From: Nilaparvata lugens
Taxonomy: Eukaryota > Arthropoda > Insecta > Hemiptera > Delphacidae
Direction of reading: 5' to 3'
Assembly (NCBI RefSeq): GCF_014356525.2
Contig: NC_052511.1
Span: 32,742,687 to 32,806,686 of the forward strand
DNA: 64,000 nucleotides
Positions within the stretch are counted from its first letter, which is position 1, and every line of letters starts with the position of its first letter. The notes beneath the pieces are model-generated. The model did no database searches. It was not told where the DNA came from and worked only from the letters and a program-made list of their open reading frames with translations. This document shows, piece after piece, positions 1 to 11,818 of this stretch. Position numbers and translations under genes: made by a program.

Positions 1-57
1 GGCGCAGTTGTGTGCCTTTCGCTAAACATTCAGCAGCAGTGGCGCAGTTGTGTGCCT
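1..57. repeat. Short direct repeat at the window edge
   Basis: A 17-bp sequence, ggcgcagttgtgtgcct, occurs at 1-17 and again at 41-57, a 40-bp period. The window probably starts inside a longer tandem array that continues to the left. Confidence 0.6.
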
Positions 58-1835
58 GCACTTTTTTAAAGATGATAAAGAAGACAATTTTGAATAAAAT
101 TTAGAATTTAGAAATAGGCAGACACATCTAGAAAATACCTGAGTCTATACCTAATTCATGCAGGTGAACGGGCTAGAGTCAAGAAAACTTCAATTAATCT
201 TGCCATGCCTGATTTAATAGGTTTATACTATAGAAAATCACTACAATTTGAAATAATTGAAAAATACAAACAGTTTCAATAAACATTGGCAACTAAAATC
301 GAACAACAGAAACAACAATTTCATGTTACTTTGTTGACATTCTTCATCTGATTCGGGGGCGCATTACTATCCCCGTTTAGATAGCAATACGTCACAAAAC
401 CAAACAAGATCAGTCATAAAATAACCAATCAATTTCAACATGAAATTACTCAAGAAAGAAAAAACCCGTTGAACCCAAATTTCGTCGATAGTAACCCATA
501 TAACCCATTTCATAATATTTTGAATCCCCACTTTTTATTGACATTCTCGAATGAACCTTTGTTTCACTACACTGCACTTTCGTTGGTTTGTACGTTGCTT
601 TATCGTCGAGGTTACAGTACCTTGTTTTTGGCGGTGAGCTTTTACCGGTTGAATTTGGCTTGACGGCGACATCCTCTTACGTCCCTAGACCTGTCGTCTG
701 AACGGGTGTCTTGAAGCGGTTTTACATGAAGTTGCGGAACCAAAGGGGTGGTAGTACAAGAAGTTGGTTTGGGGACACACATGAACCGCTTAGCGGTTAT
801 TTGAAGAAACAATTATTCGTACATGATGAAGAAACACAATTAAACCTTTCAGGACATGGCACTACTAGTAAATTTAAACATTAATAAAAAATCAAACTAG
901 CTCCTACATTAACTAATGAAATAAACTTATAAACCTGCCCAAAAGGGCGAAACATAGTGACTACATCTTTACTCTCGTAGTGCTCCTAGCAAAGTGTCCT
1001 CCGGAACGTAATCTGGTCTCTCGACTGGGGAATCCCCACTACTGTATTTAGAAACAGGTCTCCTATTGGGCGAATGGAATCAATTTGACCAATCGTCGCG
1101 TGGCTTCTACAGCCTTTGGACCAAATAGTAACTGCAAAATCGGTAGTTTGTTATAATTTCAATGCTTGCTGTTTTCCAACTTATCGCATTTTATGTCGCG
1201 ACAAGAAGGCTAAGTTTTAGAGATAATTCCATAATCTACATTCCTCGACGACTCGGAGCCACAATTTTTAAATATCTATCATGGGAAACTCGAAGTCATG
1301 GCCGTTCATAATAGAGAGAGAAAATAATTTATTTCGCTAACTCACTTACAATAATGGCTCTAGTCTATTGCGTATTAAATTTACTATTATAACGTGGGAA
1401 AAGGCCTGAATTAAAGAGAGTGCCCGGCACAGTGTGTTTTTCTAAGGATAGCAGAGAAATATCATGATTGGGAAATTATACGACTTTTAAAAATGCATTG
1501 ATGTAAAACAAGTTTGTATTATTATTATTTATTGATTAAATGATACAATTCAACATTATCTATCTATTATGTCAGTGTTGCAAGATCGAGATAACATTCG
1601 ATCATACTATAAATAGTTTTTATCATCGTATAACAAAAACTCAATAAAACCATTTTTCTAAGAAGGTTATGTCCGGAATAAATAAATTGTATTAAGTACC
1701 ATCTTGTGATAATAATTAAAGCTTCAAATGATAACTCCATGTTTTAGAAGGCAAATAGGACAGTCATCAACACATATTTTCATGCATCTACAAACATGAT
1801 TTGTAGAAGTAAATTGTAGGGATAATTAAATGTAT
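58..1835. other. Unassigned sequence
   Basis: No gene, RNA gene or recognisable transposon is visible. The part from about 470 to 1300 is somewhat richer in G+C than its surroundings, but every reading frame is broken within about 65 codons and no splice-bounded exon of a known family can be recognised. Confidence 0.5.
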
Positions 1836-2655
1836 TTGATATTGATATTGATATTTTATTATTAAGCCATAAACAATACAAGAAAGTACGGGCCAAGTCA
1901 ATATTTACAATAATTTAAGAAAGTGAAAAGACAATATTTACAATAAATTGTAAAACAATACACAAAATCTATAAAAATATATCACAAAAACTCAACATAT
2001 ATCGTCAGAATAATTCAAAATAGCCTAAAGAATGTCATATGAATAAGCATGTCACAGCCAGCAATCCAACTACGTGTATTAAATACTACAGACATTATGA
2101 AATGAACAATATTTATCTATCAGTGAGGAACTCTTCCACACTATAATATGCTTTCTCCGCAAGAAAAGTATACAGATCTTTTTTAAAAGTTGCAGATGAC
2201 ATGGACAGAGATCTAGGTAGCTTATTTAATAATCTCAGACCATAGGTTCGAGGGTCTTTGTCGGAAAACTTCAATCTATGCTGAACAATACATGGATTGC
2301 CACTACCTCGTGTATTATAGCCATGCATATCAGAATTAGTTTTGAATGAGTCTAAGTTATTAGCAATAAAAAGAACAACTCTGTAGATGTAAATACATGG
2401 TAAAGTTAGAATTTTTAAATCTATGAAGGCATCTCTACAGGGGTGATTGTAATCAAGCTTAGCCAAATACCGTACTGCACGCTTCTGTAAAATGAAATTT
2501 TTTGAGTGTTTCCAATAGATGTACTTCCCCAAAGCTCAATACAATAGACAAGATGAGTGTAAATCAGAGAAAAGTATACAGATTTTGCTACGTTTAATGG
2601 TACATACTTTACAATATATCTCAAGACAAAGAATATGCCAAGTAGCTGAATAGGC
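1836..2655 (-). mobile_element. 5'-truncated LINE remnant (reverse transcriptase C-terminus)
   Basis: The minus strand carries the last part of a non-LTR retrotransposon ORF2. One frame (about 2655 to 2500) gives the stretch with LVYCIELWGS, and the next frame (2532 to 2113) continues with LQKRAVRYLAKL, then LKILTLPCIYIY and the YNTRG block. These are the conserved post-catalytic blocks of Jockey/CR1-like LINE reverse transcriptases. The two pieces are in different frames and meet at a run of six T/A near 2500, so one frameshift separates them. The catalytic palm and the endonuclease are absent, as expected for 5' truncation during target-primed insertion. After the stop, an untranslated stretch ends at 1836-1860 with AATAAA followed by short TATCAA-type tandem units, which would be the 3' tail. 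The element is dead. The clade within the LINEs is uncertain. Confidence 0.8.
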
Positions 2656-5047
2656 AACCTCTACTAAACCGTGGTTTCAAAGTTCAAACCACTAAATTTT
2701 AGTATCTAATCTATCATCCACGTGACATCTACATAAATCTTCTACATCTCTTCTATGCAACAAATGAATTTTTCCATGCAATTTTAATTTTTGTCTATTA
2801 TTATTTGACAAATGTCATTACCAATAATGTCAAAATCTTTCCTATAGTAGGCCTACTAAACTAGACAAATTTCAAGTACATCTGTAATTACATCAAGTAT
2901 GAAATAGTCTTCACTTAGATTTTATTATCGGCTATCATATTTCGATTGCTATAAAAGATGATGAGTTGAAATGCTGAGATATATTTCAACAATTATTATA
3001 TATGAAATGATGGTACAACAGCCCTATCATTAAATATATTATTGGAGCTGCTATTATTTGGATGTAGACGAATGGCTGGTGTGACCTTAACACAGTTTGT
3101 GTGAGATCTTGATTGAACCTCCACGCAGCCACAATAATTAAACAACCTGCTATTTTTTCTAATGATGTTGATTAACGCCGTTACAGTTTCCCTTTTACGT
3201 TGTTTTGAAGCACATTTTGGGTGGAAGAACTAGTTGTTATCAATGCGATTTTCCGCTTTAGAGAGGATCCGCTGGCCCACTTACATCCGCTTTCCTTGTT
3301 CGATAGTCGATAAATCAACAAACGTCTGTTATTAATCGATCCAATTAGCGGACGATATAGTCGATAGTCGAACGGATCGACTGTAATTATTGTCGATCGT
3401 GTCGTTTTAGGTTTGCCGCAGCCGCTTCCAACAAGTTTTGAAAGTGGTCACATTTGGGTCATGTGGTTCATCTTTAGCATGCAGTGCAAGTATAATCGAG
3501 GTATTAATGTCCAGACGGGGTAAATACATAGCATGCTTATGCCAATATTGTGGGCGTTAATAAATAAAGAGGCCCACACGACATGACAATTGAGTGCTGA
3601 CGTTTTTTTGGCATAAAAGATGAAATATAAGAATATATCAATATTATTAGTATAAAAGGCACCATTTTTATGTTTTATGTTGTATGATCCAATGCAGACG
3701 CATAGAATGCATTTAAATGCGGATCAAAGCATTTTATAACATAAACATTCAATTGAATTAAGATATCGTCATTGTATGCCCCATATACAGTTTTATGAAT
3801 TGAAAAGGCAATTCGATTAGGTACATTTTTTAATTGAAAAAGAAGATGTTCCATCATTCTAGAATATCCCTTGTATTTCAGGCCCAAATGTGCACTGTTT
3901 TGATTCAATCACACTTATTCCGTGGTTATACTTTTATTTTGTACAACGTGTTTGAGTGGTAGAGTAGACATTATTGCCATTAGACATTACTCTTTTACAT
4001 TGAAGTAGACATTACTCCACTGTACATCTTCATATAAAGAAGTCATTCTATTTTATTCTAATCTCTATCTCCCAATTTATAAACATTTTATGTTTTGATG
4101 GCCAACTCAAACTCACCTACAACCTCTTGAGACATCCACATCGAATATAACAACCCACTACACTAATCATAAAATCGGCTCAAGCATCACAATCAAATCT
4201 CACTAGAAGATTCTTCTATCTCAGGCGAATTCCTCGACAAGCCGTTGTCATACCCAAACGACTCAGGAAATCGTTTGACATCAACAAGCCTGTTGACAGT
4301 TTAAAGTGAAGATGATCCGTTGTGTTGACGGACAGATGATCGATGGATGCAAGGTGACGACAAAAGGGTGACTCAATCACTGTCACGTAGGCCCATAAAC
4401 GAGCAGACGACACCACAAAATAGTCTGCTTATCCTCAGCCGAGAAAGTGCGACGAATCGCCGGCCACTCAAACACTGATCAACCACTAGGCTACCCAATC
4501 AACTGGCAGTTGTTCACTTGTACTACAATACAGTAGTACTATGCTCACTACTAGTACAATACATAGTAGGCCTACCTACTATTCTAACTGATATTGAGTC
4601 TACTTCACAGTAGTATTATTTTAACTAGAACTAAAATATTGAAATCAACAAATAATTAGAATTGCATGTCAATATTACCATAGAGAAAAGATAGCATACA
4701 CGATATACCTGGTATAGGACGTTGATGTTCCAAATTTCACTGTTAGCTCAAGCCGATATTTCTAGTAGTTCTTTTTGGTGAAGCTATGTGACGCTGGTAG
4801 TTTCTCATACTGTGCCGTTCTTACCCCAACAGTAATAATAGACAGCAGTCTACAGAACAGTAATCGGCTTCAGTTAGCAAAAAAATGGGTTTGGAAATTG
4901 GAACATAAACGACCTGTACCATGGGATATCTATTATGCTATATTTTCTCTATGATATTACTTAGAATCAGCTCGTTTTGGAAACTGTAAATAGTTACTCC
5001 CGAATCCTTCAACTCCATTTTTACTCTGATCATTTCATATTCAAGAC
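2656..5047. other. Unassigned sequence
   Basis: No recognisable gene. A minus-strand frame at 3675-3908 is open for 77 codons but resembles no family I know. The parts near 3250-3440 and 4200-4500 have more CpG than the flanks. A TCGATAGTCGA motif cluster within the first is listed separately. Confidence 0.5.
3300..3398. promoter_or_regulatory. Cluster of TCGATAGTCGA-type motifs (candidate regulatory site)
   Basis: The 11-mer tcgatagtcga occurs at 3300-3310 and 3361-3371. ATCGAT, ATCGACT and GTCGATCG words lie between and just after them. Such clustering of TCGA/CGAT words is unusual in AT-rich DNA. It recalls insect promoter-proximal factor sites such as the DREF core TATCGATA, but the exact core is not present and no transcription unit is visible nearby. 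This may be only a local repeat. Confidence 0.2.
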
Positions 5048-5049
5048 TT

Positions 5050-5285
5050 CTCTTTTTTATCAGTATAATAATATTGAATGACCTGGCTGGCTCAGGTCTG
5101 GTGGTCGCAACTGATCAATTCCAGGGCCTCTGATACGACCTAACGACTGCTTTTTAGGCAGCCGGGACCGACGATTAACGTGTCGATCCGAAACATGGGA
5201 GTGGCCTGAGAAAAATATCTTGCCCGGGCTGGGATTCAAACCCGGGCCTCGTGATTTTAAAGCCAGCATCTAATACATTTTTATC
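5050..5285 (-). mobile_element. tRNA-derived SINE
   Basis: On the minus strand a pol III B-box-like sequence, GGTTTGAATCCC, lies at about 5230-5245 within a tRNA-like stretch that starts near 5280. It is followed by a tRNA-unrelated body (gtcggtcccggctgcctaaa, then agcagtcgttaggtcgtat) of the kind found in arthropod SINEs. The element ends in an A-rich tail, ctgataaaaaagag, at 5050-5063. The A box is not clear. The 5' limit is approximate. The copy at 9871 lacks seven bases in the body. Confidence 0.6.
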
Positions 5286-5440
5286 AGTGTCGTCCTTATA
5301 TTGTTTCAGTACTCCATAGGCTATACGAGGATTATTAGGTACTTCACCGGAGAAATAGTCTTTTAGAGTTTCAGTGATCATGGACTATATAAATAAATAA
5401 TGAAGAAGAGGAAGTATTTATCCCCAAAAACTTACATTTA

Positions 5441-5812
5441 GGGCCGGTTTCCGAGCTCGGGATTCAGCTAAGTCCTAGACTTTAAACAGCTGGAGTCAGA
5501 AAATTGGCTTTCCAAAACGGGGCGTAGTCGCAGCTTTTATAAAAGTAGTTGTTGTTTTTATTTTCTAATTTCTATAATTAGAAACGTTTTTCCTTGATGA
5601 AATTAGACATTCCTAAATAATTCAAAATAGCTGAAACTTTAAACTATTTCTCTTTATTTTATTTTGTGTTAAATTTTCTAGTTTTTCGAAATTTAATTCA
5701 AACGTGACTATTTCAATGACTGCGACTACGCCCCGTTTTGGAAAACCAATTTTCTGACTCCAGCTGTTCAAAGTCTAGGACTTAGCTAAATCCCGAGCTC
5801 GGAAACCAGCCC
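5441..5812. mobile_element. PIF/Harbinger-like MITE, copy 1
   Basis: A 372-bp element has long terminal inverted repeats of roughly 90 bp. The left end begins gggccggtttccgagctcgg and the right end is its imperfect complement, ending ctcggaaaccagccc. It is flanked by TTA on both sides (5438-5440 and 5813-5815), matching the TWA target duplication of the PIF/Harbinger superfamily. The centre is AT-rich and has no ORF, so the element is non-autonomous. Confidence 0.85.
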
Positions 5813-6857
5813 TTAATATTTATGTCAGCGTTAAATCGTTAGGCAACAATATTCATAATAACGAGATAATCTGTCACATTACTGAAATCACTCAAATCGA
5901 GAAACATGATTTCTTCTCAAGTGTCAGATCTTTCCCATGAGATTTTTGTTACATTGTCATTAAGCATTGAGGAAATGCGATATTTCTACAGGCAACATCA
6001 TTTCGAAATTATTATGACCATTTCCTCTGAAGAATTATTCTTATTGCTCCGTATCCTGACTGTTGTTGAGAAGGAGATCGTGAAAATCTTTGCAACATGA
6101 AATACTCGGTCTCTAGTCCAATAAACTCCGTGAGTCGTGGATCCTTTTCTGCTCTCTGCAAATGTCATCGACGTTATAAAACAAGAACTGGGTGAAATGC
6201 GCCTTGTTCCCAGTCAAATACTCAACATTCATTTTTAAAGAGTGGCTGTTAAAGACCCGTATTCAACGTCAACTACGAAATTCAAGTTTTAACGATGGAG
6301 TTTGACGATGCATCAAGTTTTCAACTTCTTCAGATAATTGCTAGAAGTACAAACGTGTACCACTCACAATCTGTGCCTGCAACTATAGAATAAATGTTGA
6401 GAACTGGAATTGTTAGTAAAATTGTTTCTACACTATAAAGAAAAGTAGCTATTTGATCATAACAGCTCTAATATTCATGTTTCTTATTGACATTACCTTT
6501 TTGTACAATCCTTCAATTCAGATTTAAAATATAACATGGATTTTGAAATAAAATTTAGGACCCAGTACCCTACAGAATTATCCTTCAACTGGAAGACATC
6601 ATGAATTCTAAAAAGGAACGTTCGAATAGTAAATGGCTTAATCGGGGAATAAAGATTAAATAATAGACCTTTACTCAATAAGATGATGATAATAGTAGAC
6701 CCTACCATAAAGGTATTCCTACATCCACTCAACTTAAGCTTCTAAATAGACTATTAAGCCTCTCATACTTTCAAAAGCTGTGATATGTCGCTCAATGGTC
6801 TATAACTTATACAACAATGGTCAAGCCACATGAATTGTGTTTTCAAAAACCAGTGTT
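5813..6857. other. Unassigned part of duplicated unit
   Basis: Two short frames are open here, 5906-6100 on the plus strand (64 codons) and 6493-6732 on the minus strand (79 codons). Both are unchanged in the second copy of the unit. Neither shows a domain, a signal peptide or a family resemblance, and the high identity of the duplication explains their preservation. Confidence 0.5.
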
Positions 6858-7010
6858 TTTGCACTGGCGGCAGACGAGTCGGTAGGACAGGAAACTCTCC
6901 GATTTCTATTGGCTGATTATCAGCTGATTGGGTTGGCGTTCGGGAATCAGCAGATAATCAGCCAATCGGAGAGCTTCCTGCCCAGCCGACTCGTTTGCTG
7001 CCAGTGCAAA
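6858..7010. repeat. Foldback (long palindromic) element, copy 1
   Basis: The left arm begins tttgcactggcggcagacga. The right arm is its near-complement, ending ctgccagtgcaaa. The arms are about 70 bp each with a short centre (about 15 bp), so the whole 153 bp can fold into one hairpin. No target duplication is clear. It resembles a miniature foldback or MITE remnant. The transposon class is not resolved. Confidence 0.75.
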
Positions 7011-8731
7011 TGTGCCTGATAAACGCTTCGTGTGGCTTGGCCCTAATTGATGTAGTATTCAGACTAATAATAAGATTAATGATACTGGAGCAGTGTGTCA
7101 ATATCTCTCACGACTCCATGTCTGTAGCTAATTTTTTTCTGTCCTTGGATCAGCTCTTATCCCTCCATCATCATAATAATTACGAATAATTAAAAAATAT
7201 CTTCCAGAGAGAGGATTTTGAGACAGGTGGATCTTTTTTCGCTGCAGAATACAGCAAACAAGATGTAAAGGTCAGTCTGAGATTTAACCTTGAACTTAAA
7301 AGAATGTTAACTGTAATTTACCGTAGAAGAAAGAAGATGCGAGACTCTGTTATCATTGTTGAAGGTTTTGTTTGTTGTGTGTTATTGGCTCTGTGTAGCT
7401 TTCTGCGAGGCCTTTTCTGCGATTAGTCTGCATTATTTGAGAGATGATTATTGAGTTTGTAAAAGTATCTCTCATCTGCATCACTCATTATCCAATTTTA
7501 TTTTTCCCACAGGAAAAATCTTCTGGGACTCCGACATTTAGATTTGAGTAGAATTATAATTTATAATCATTTTCAAATTTGAGATCAATATATGGAAAGA
7601 TAAGTACTGGAAAAGTATGTTCATTATCAATGATTTAATGAGTAGTTTAAGCTTTAGGAGTTCTAGATTTTTATAGATTGTTCATTCGTTGGTTAAAGTA
7701 AGAAGTAATGATGGATTTCCATTGTGGAAATAGAGCTGGTGATTAGTATGCTTATTGAAAGAAAAATGTAATAAATAAATACGACTCAGAAAGTTGAGTT
7801 GATCAATAATGAACGGAGTTTTTTTTGGTAAGTTTCAATAAAATGAAATATTTCAATAAGCATACTACTGAAATCCAATGCTCAGCTTTTCTAGATTGTT
7901 CTCGAAGACTGAAATATGGATCATTTTTAGATAAGAATCAAGTTCATTTACTCACTTCTGTAGTCTTATCAAAGTACAACTCTTATTTATTCTCAGATTT
8001 CTTGAAAAATTCTTGAGAATTGAAATCACATCAATCTCCCACATCAACAACACTTATTCGTGATATGAATCATCTTGAAAAGTGACATGATGATCTTGAC
8101 ATTTCCATTCAATGCAAATAGCCATCGAGTAACAATGGTAATTACATATCAATGGTGGTTACTTATACCGTTTGAGAAGCGCAATTTTGGAGGCTGTTAT
8201 CTCTGTTACGGCATCTCTTATTCAAGAACGTTTGACGAAATGCTATCAGTAGATGTTGAAGATGTAATTTATGGAATAAAGGAAGATGCACATCACATTC
8301 AGATGTAATCATTCCCGGACAATGCAATTGACGAGAATGATTCGTCAAAAAGATTCCTTTCAATCAGTTACTGATTACTATTGTGGACAATGAAATTGTA
8401 GGCCATCGATTAAGCGCTACAAAACAATTAATTAACTTCGATATCTACCTCAATTTCTCCCCTTGACTTTTTATTACTTTTACACATGTCCGACCACATA
8501 CTGGAAGGTTATACAACGCCAGAGTTAATATTTCGGAGGTCAAATGTCATAGTTCTATCGGAGCGACAGACCACCTACCATAAAAAATGGAATACAACAA
8601 TTGACTTTCGAATGGTCACTGTGTATGTTGCAAGACATGTTACTGCTTTGATTTATCAATATTTTTCATTATATTTTTTTGGACCAGAGTGGAGTTCTAG
8701 GGGATTATTTCTAATGTAAGTTTCACCTCAT
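7011..8731. other. Unassigned part of duplicated unit
   Basis: No gene is recognised. A 16-bp perfect inverted repeat (agtatgcttattgaaa at 7745-7760 and its complement at 7851-7866) brackets about 90 bp. The splice-acceptor-like tttttcccacag at 7501-7512 is not followed by a coding stretch that I recognise. Confidence 0.45.
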
Positions 8732-8787
8732 CTGTCAGCATTAGTTGAATGGAATGCATTGATGTTATTGATGAGGAATTCTGACAG
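8732..8787. repeat. 56-bp palindromic repeat (CTGTCAG family), copy in unit 1
   Basis: The unit runs from ctgtcagcattagttgaat to gaggaattctgacag, so its ends are inverted copies of CTGTCAG plus a few more bases. The same arrangement with a matching middle (ttgaatggaatgcattgatg) occurs at 13542, 19160, 19409 and 19514. It may be a miniature inverted-repeat element. Confidence 0.7.
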
Positions 8788-9570
8788 TTCAACTTGAACC
8801 TGACTATAGGAGAGACCACATGGTTAAAATGACTCATTCATTTTGTGCCATCGGGCAATTCATCGACACATGAATTATTATTTGTTGATTGTTGGACCGC
8901 GGCGGCGGCTCCAGGAGACTTTTGTAAGAGGACAACATAAAAACACAAAGGCCACTTTATGTACTTTCCAAAGATTGCGTCACCTAAAAGCTAGCGCACA
9001 GTTTATGTTTTCCAAACACGCGAAAAATGATCGAAACAAATCACATTTTATAAAATTATTGAAAATATTGCTTAAGGACAAATAAGTTTATTGACTACTG
9101 GCCAGGCCTCGATCCATAAACGTCAATAAATTTGTTATTAATGGTTGTTTGGGAGTGGACGAACAATGCTATGATTGTAGCCTGTTAATGTTGGATAATC
9201 TTGGAATAAATTTATACTGTAGAGTGAAGAGGATCTTTCTCTCTCAGAAGTACATGAATTGTGCACAAAACAACTGATAATATATAATTTTATATTGTAT
9301 TGAATCACACGTGCTTCTCATTCAAGAATCAAAATGGAGTCAATTAAGAATCCAAATGGTACTTCAGCAACAGTTTGTATTCTGAGGTAGATTAAATATC
9401 CATCTATAAAAACGGTTAAACCCATATTATCCATACATGCAACTGATATTCTCGCATCATTTTGTATACACAGGTGAGCTCTCAATTACAATGTGTGATA
9501 AGTTCAAGCTCATTATTGATAGTATTCATATTCGTATTTGTCAATTGATTATATTCTGTAAGGTTATGGT
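8788..9570. other. Unassigned end of duplicated unit
   Basis: A plus-strand frame at 8843-9085 is open for 80 codons and passes through a short GC-rich patch (ccgcggcggcggctcc, about 8898-8913). It resembles no known protein, and I see no supporting promoter or polyadenylation signal. Confidence 0.45.
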
Positions 9571-9868
9571 GTTGTTTTGAAAGCAGCATGTTTGTGTTGA
9601 GTGGGGTGATTGGCGGTCTGGTGAATAAGGGTGTCTGATGTAGTTGGTTTTCTGTATGAAGCTGTGCTGATTGTTCATATTTTTTGTGACTGTTAGATCT
9701 AAAAAGTTGAGTTTCTTTTCTGTTTCATACTCTGCTGTGAACTGGATGTTTTTGTCTATTTTGTTTATGTGAGTACGAAAAAGTTCACATTGTCTTTTGT
9801 TTCTTCTGTATAATAGAATGATGTCATCAACGTTCTGTACCAGTATATGATGCTTTTTGAATGTGTTT
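9571..9868 (-). mobile_element. Penelope-like reverse transcriptase fragment (degenerate)
   Basis: Translated on the minus strand from 9868 downwards, this 298-bp spacer gives the RT catalytic neighbourhood NVDDIILLYRR, then INKIDKNIQFTAE, then KKLNFLDLTVTK, and after a +1 frameshift NHPTQHKHAAFK. The order VDD, I-Q-F-T-E, L-x-F-L-D-L and NHP-x-x-H-K-x-A-A-F is typical of Penelope-like elements. The usual tyrosine before VDD is replaced by asparagine, and the frame breaks near 9613, so the fragment is inactive. Nothing else of the element (N-terminal RT, thumb, GIY-YIG endonuclease) is present. It sits exactly between the two copies of the 4.5-kb duplication. Confidence 0.8.
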
Positions 9869-9870
9869 TT

Positions 9871-10100
9871 CTCTTTTTTATCAGTATAATAATATTGAAT
9901 GACCTGGCTGGCTCAGGTCTGGTGGTCGCAATTGATCAATTCCAGGGCCTCTGATACGACCTAACGACTGCTTTTTAGGCACCGACGATTAACGTGTCGA
10001 TCCGAAACATGGGAGTGGCCTGAGAAAAATATCTTGCCCGGGCTGGGATCCAAACCCGGGCCTCGTGATTATAAAGCCAGCATCTAATCCATTTTTATCA
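9871..10100 (-). mobile_element. tRNA-derived SINE, second copy
   Basis: Same element as at 5050-5285, duplicated with the 4.5-kb unit. It carries the 7-bp internal deletion and several substitutions, including one in the B-box neighbourhood (gggatccaaacccggg on the plus strand). Confidence 0.6.
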
Positions 10101-10254
10101 GTGTCGTCCTTATATTGTTTCAGTACTCCATAGGCTATACGAGGATTATTAGGTACTTCACCGGAGAAATAGTCTTTTAGAGTTTCAGTGATCATGGACT
10201 ATATAAATAAATAATGAAGAAGAGGAAGTATTTATCCCCAAAAACTTACATTTA

Positions 10255-10625
10255 GGGCCGGTTTCCGAGCTCGGGATTCAGCTAAGTCCTAGACTTTAAA
10301 CAGCTGGAGTCAGAAAATTGGCTTTCCAAAACGGGCGTAGTCGCAGCTTTTATAAAAGTAGTTGTTGTTTTTATTTTCTAATTTCTATAATTAGAAACGT
10401 TTTTCCTTGATGAAATTAGACATTCCTAAATAATTCAAAATAGCTGAAACTTTAAACTATTTCTCTTTATTTTATTTTGTGTTAAATTTTCTAGTTTTTC
10501 GAAATTTAATTCAAACGTGACTATTTCAATGACTGCGACTACGCCCCGTTTTGGAAAACCAATTTTCTGACTCCAGCTGTTCAAAGTCTAGGACTTAGCT
10601 AAATCCCGAGCTCGGAAACCATCCC
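10255..10625. mobile_element. PIF/Harbinger-like MITE, copy 2
   Basis: Same element as at 5441-5812, again flanked by TTA (10252-10254 and 10626-10628). It differs by one missing G and one substitution in the right terminal repeat. It was duplicated with the unit rather than inserted separately. Confidence 0.85.
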
Positions 10626-11664
10626 TTAATATTTATGTCAGCGTTAAATCGTTAGGCAACAATATTCATAATAACGAGATAATCTGTCACATTACTGAAA
10701 TCACTCAAATCGAGAAACATGATTTCTTCTCAAGTGTCAGATCTTTCCCATGAGATTTTTGTTACATTGTCATTAAGCATTGAGGAAATGCGATATTTCT
10801 ACAGGCAACATCATTTCGAAATTATTATGACCATTTCCTCTGAAGAATTATTCTTATTGCTCCGTATCCTGACTGTTGTTGAGAAGGAGATCGTGAAAAT
10901 CTTTGCAACATGAAATACTCGGTCTCTAGTCCAATAAACTCCGTGAGTCGTGGATCCTTTTCTGCTCTCTGCAAATGTCATCGACGTTATAAAACAAGAA
11001 CTGGGTGAAATGCGCCTTGTTCCCAGTCAAATACTCAACATTCATTTTTAAAGAGTGGCTGTTAAAGACCCGTATTCAACGTCAACTACGAAATTCAAGT
11101 TTTAACGATGGAGTTTGACGATGCATCAAGTTTTCAACTTCTTCAGATAATTGCTAGAAGTACAAACGTGTACCACTCACAAATCTGTGCCTGCAACTAT
11201 AGAATAAATGTTGAGAACTGGAATTGTTAGTAAAATTGTTTCTACACTATAAAGAAAAGTAGCTATTTGATCATAACAGCTCTAATATTCATGTTTCTTA
11301 TTGACATTACCTTTTTGTACAATCCTTCAATTCAGATTTAAAATATAACATGGATTTTGAAATAAAATTTAGGACCCAGTACCCTACAGAATTATCCTTC
11401 AACTGGAAGACATCATGAATTCTAAAAAGGAACGTTCGAATAGTAAATGGCTTAATCGGGGAATAAAGATTAAATAATAGACCTTTACTCAATAAGATGA
11501 TGATAATAGTAGACCCTACCATAAAGGTATTCCTACATCCACTCAACTTAAGCTTCTAAATAGACTATTAAGCCTTTCATACTTTCAAAAGCTGTGATAT
11601 GACGCTCAATGGTCTATAACTTATACAACAATGGTCAAGCCACATGAATAATTCTTCATGTGTT

Positions 11665-11818
11665 TTTGCACTGGCGGCAGACGAGTCGGTAGGGGCAGGA
11701 AACTCTCCGATTCCTATTGGCTGATTATCAGCTGATTGGGTTGGCGTTCGGGAATCAGCTGATAATCAGCCAATCGGAGAGCTTCCTGCCCCGCCGACTC
11801 GTTTGCTGCCAGTGCAAA
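11665..11818. repeat. Foldback (long palindromic) element, copy 2
   Basis: Counterpart of 6858-7010. It includes compensating-looking changes: the centre here reads cagctgataatcag, so the two arms match better than in copy 1. Confidence 0.75.

Larger units (their letters stand above)
5048..9570 (+). repeat. Tandem segmental duplication, copy 1 (4.52 kb)
   Basis: This segment reappears at 9869-14380 in the same orientation, about 99% identical by eye over 4.5 kb, with scattered substitutions and about ten small indels. The left boundary lies in the T-rich tail of a SINE, and the right boundary is at aaggttatggt. The unit contains a SINE, a Harbinger-like MITE, a foldback element and a 56-bp palindromic repeat. 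Short ORFs in it (for example 5906-6100 and 8843-9085) are kept open in the second copy only because the copies are young. None resembles a known protein. Confidence 0.95.

Noticed and set aside
5225..5290. A tRNA gene, because of the GGTTTGAATCCC B box
   Set aside because: No closed cloverleaf or clear A box is present, and the tRNA-unrelated body and A-rich tail show a SINE.
5175..5381. A 68-codon minus-strand frame conserved in both duplication copies
   Set aside because: Its C-terminal half is translation through the SINE, and the conservation follows from the recent duplication.
5906..9085. ORFs identical or nearly identical in the two 4.5-kb copies (5906-6100, 8486-8719, 8843-9085) taken as conserved genes
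   Set aside because: The non-coding DNA between them is equally similar, so there is no sign of selection on the frames.
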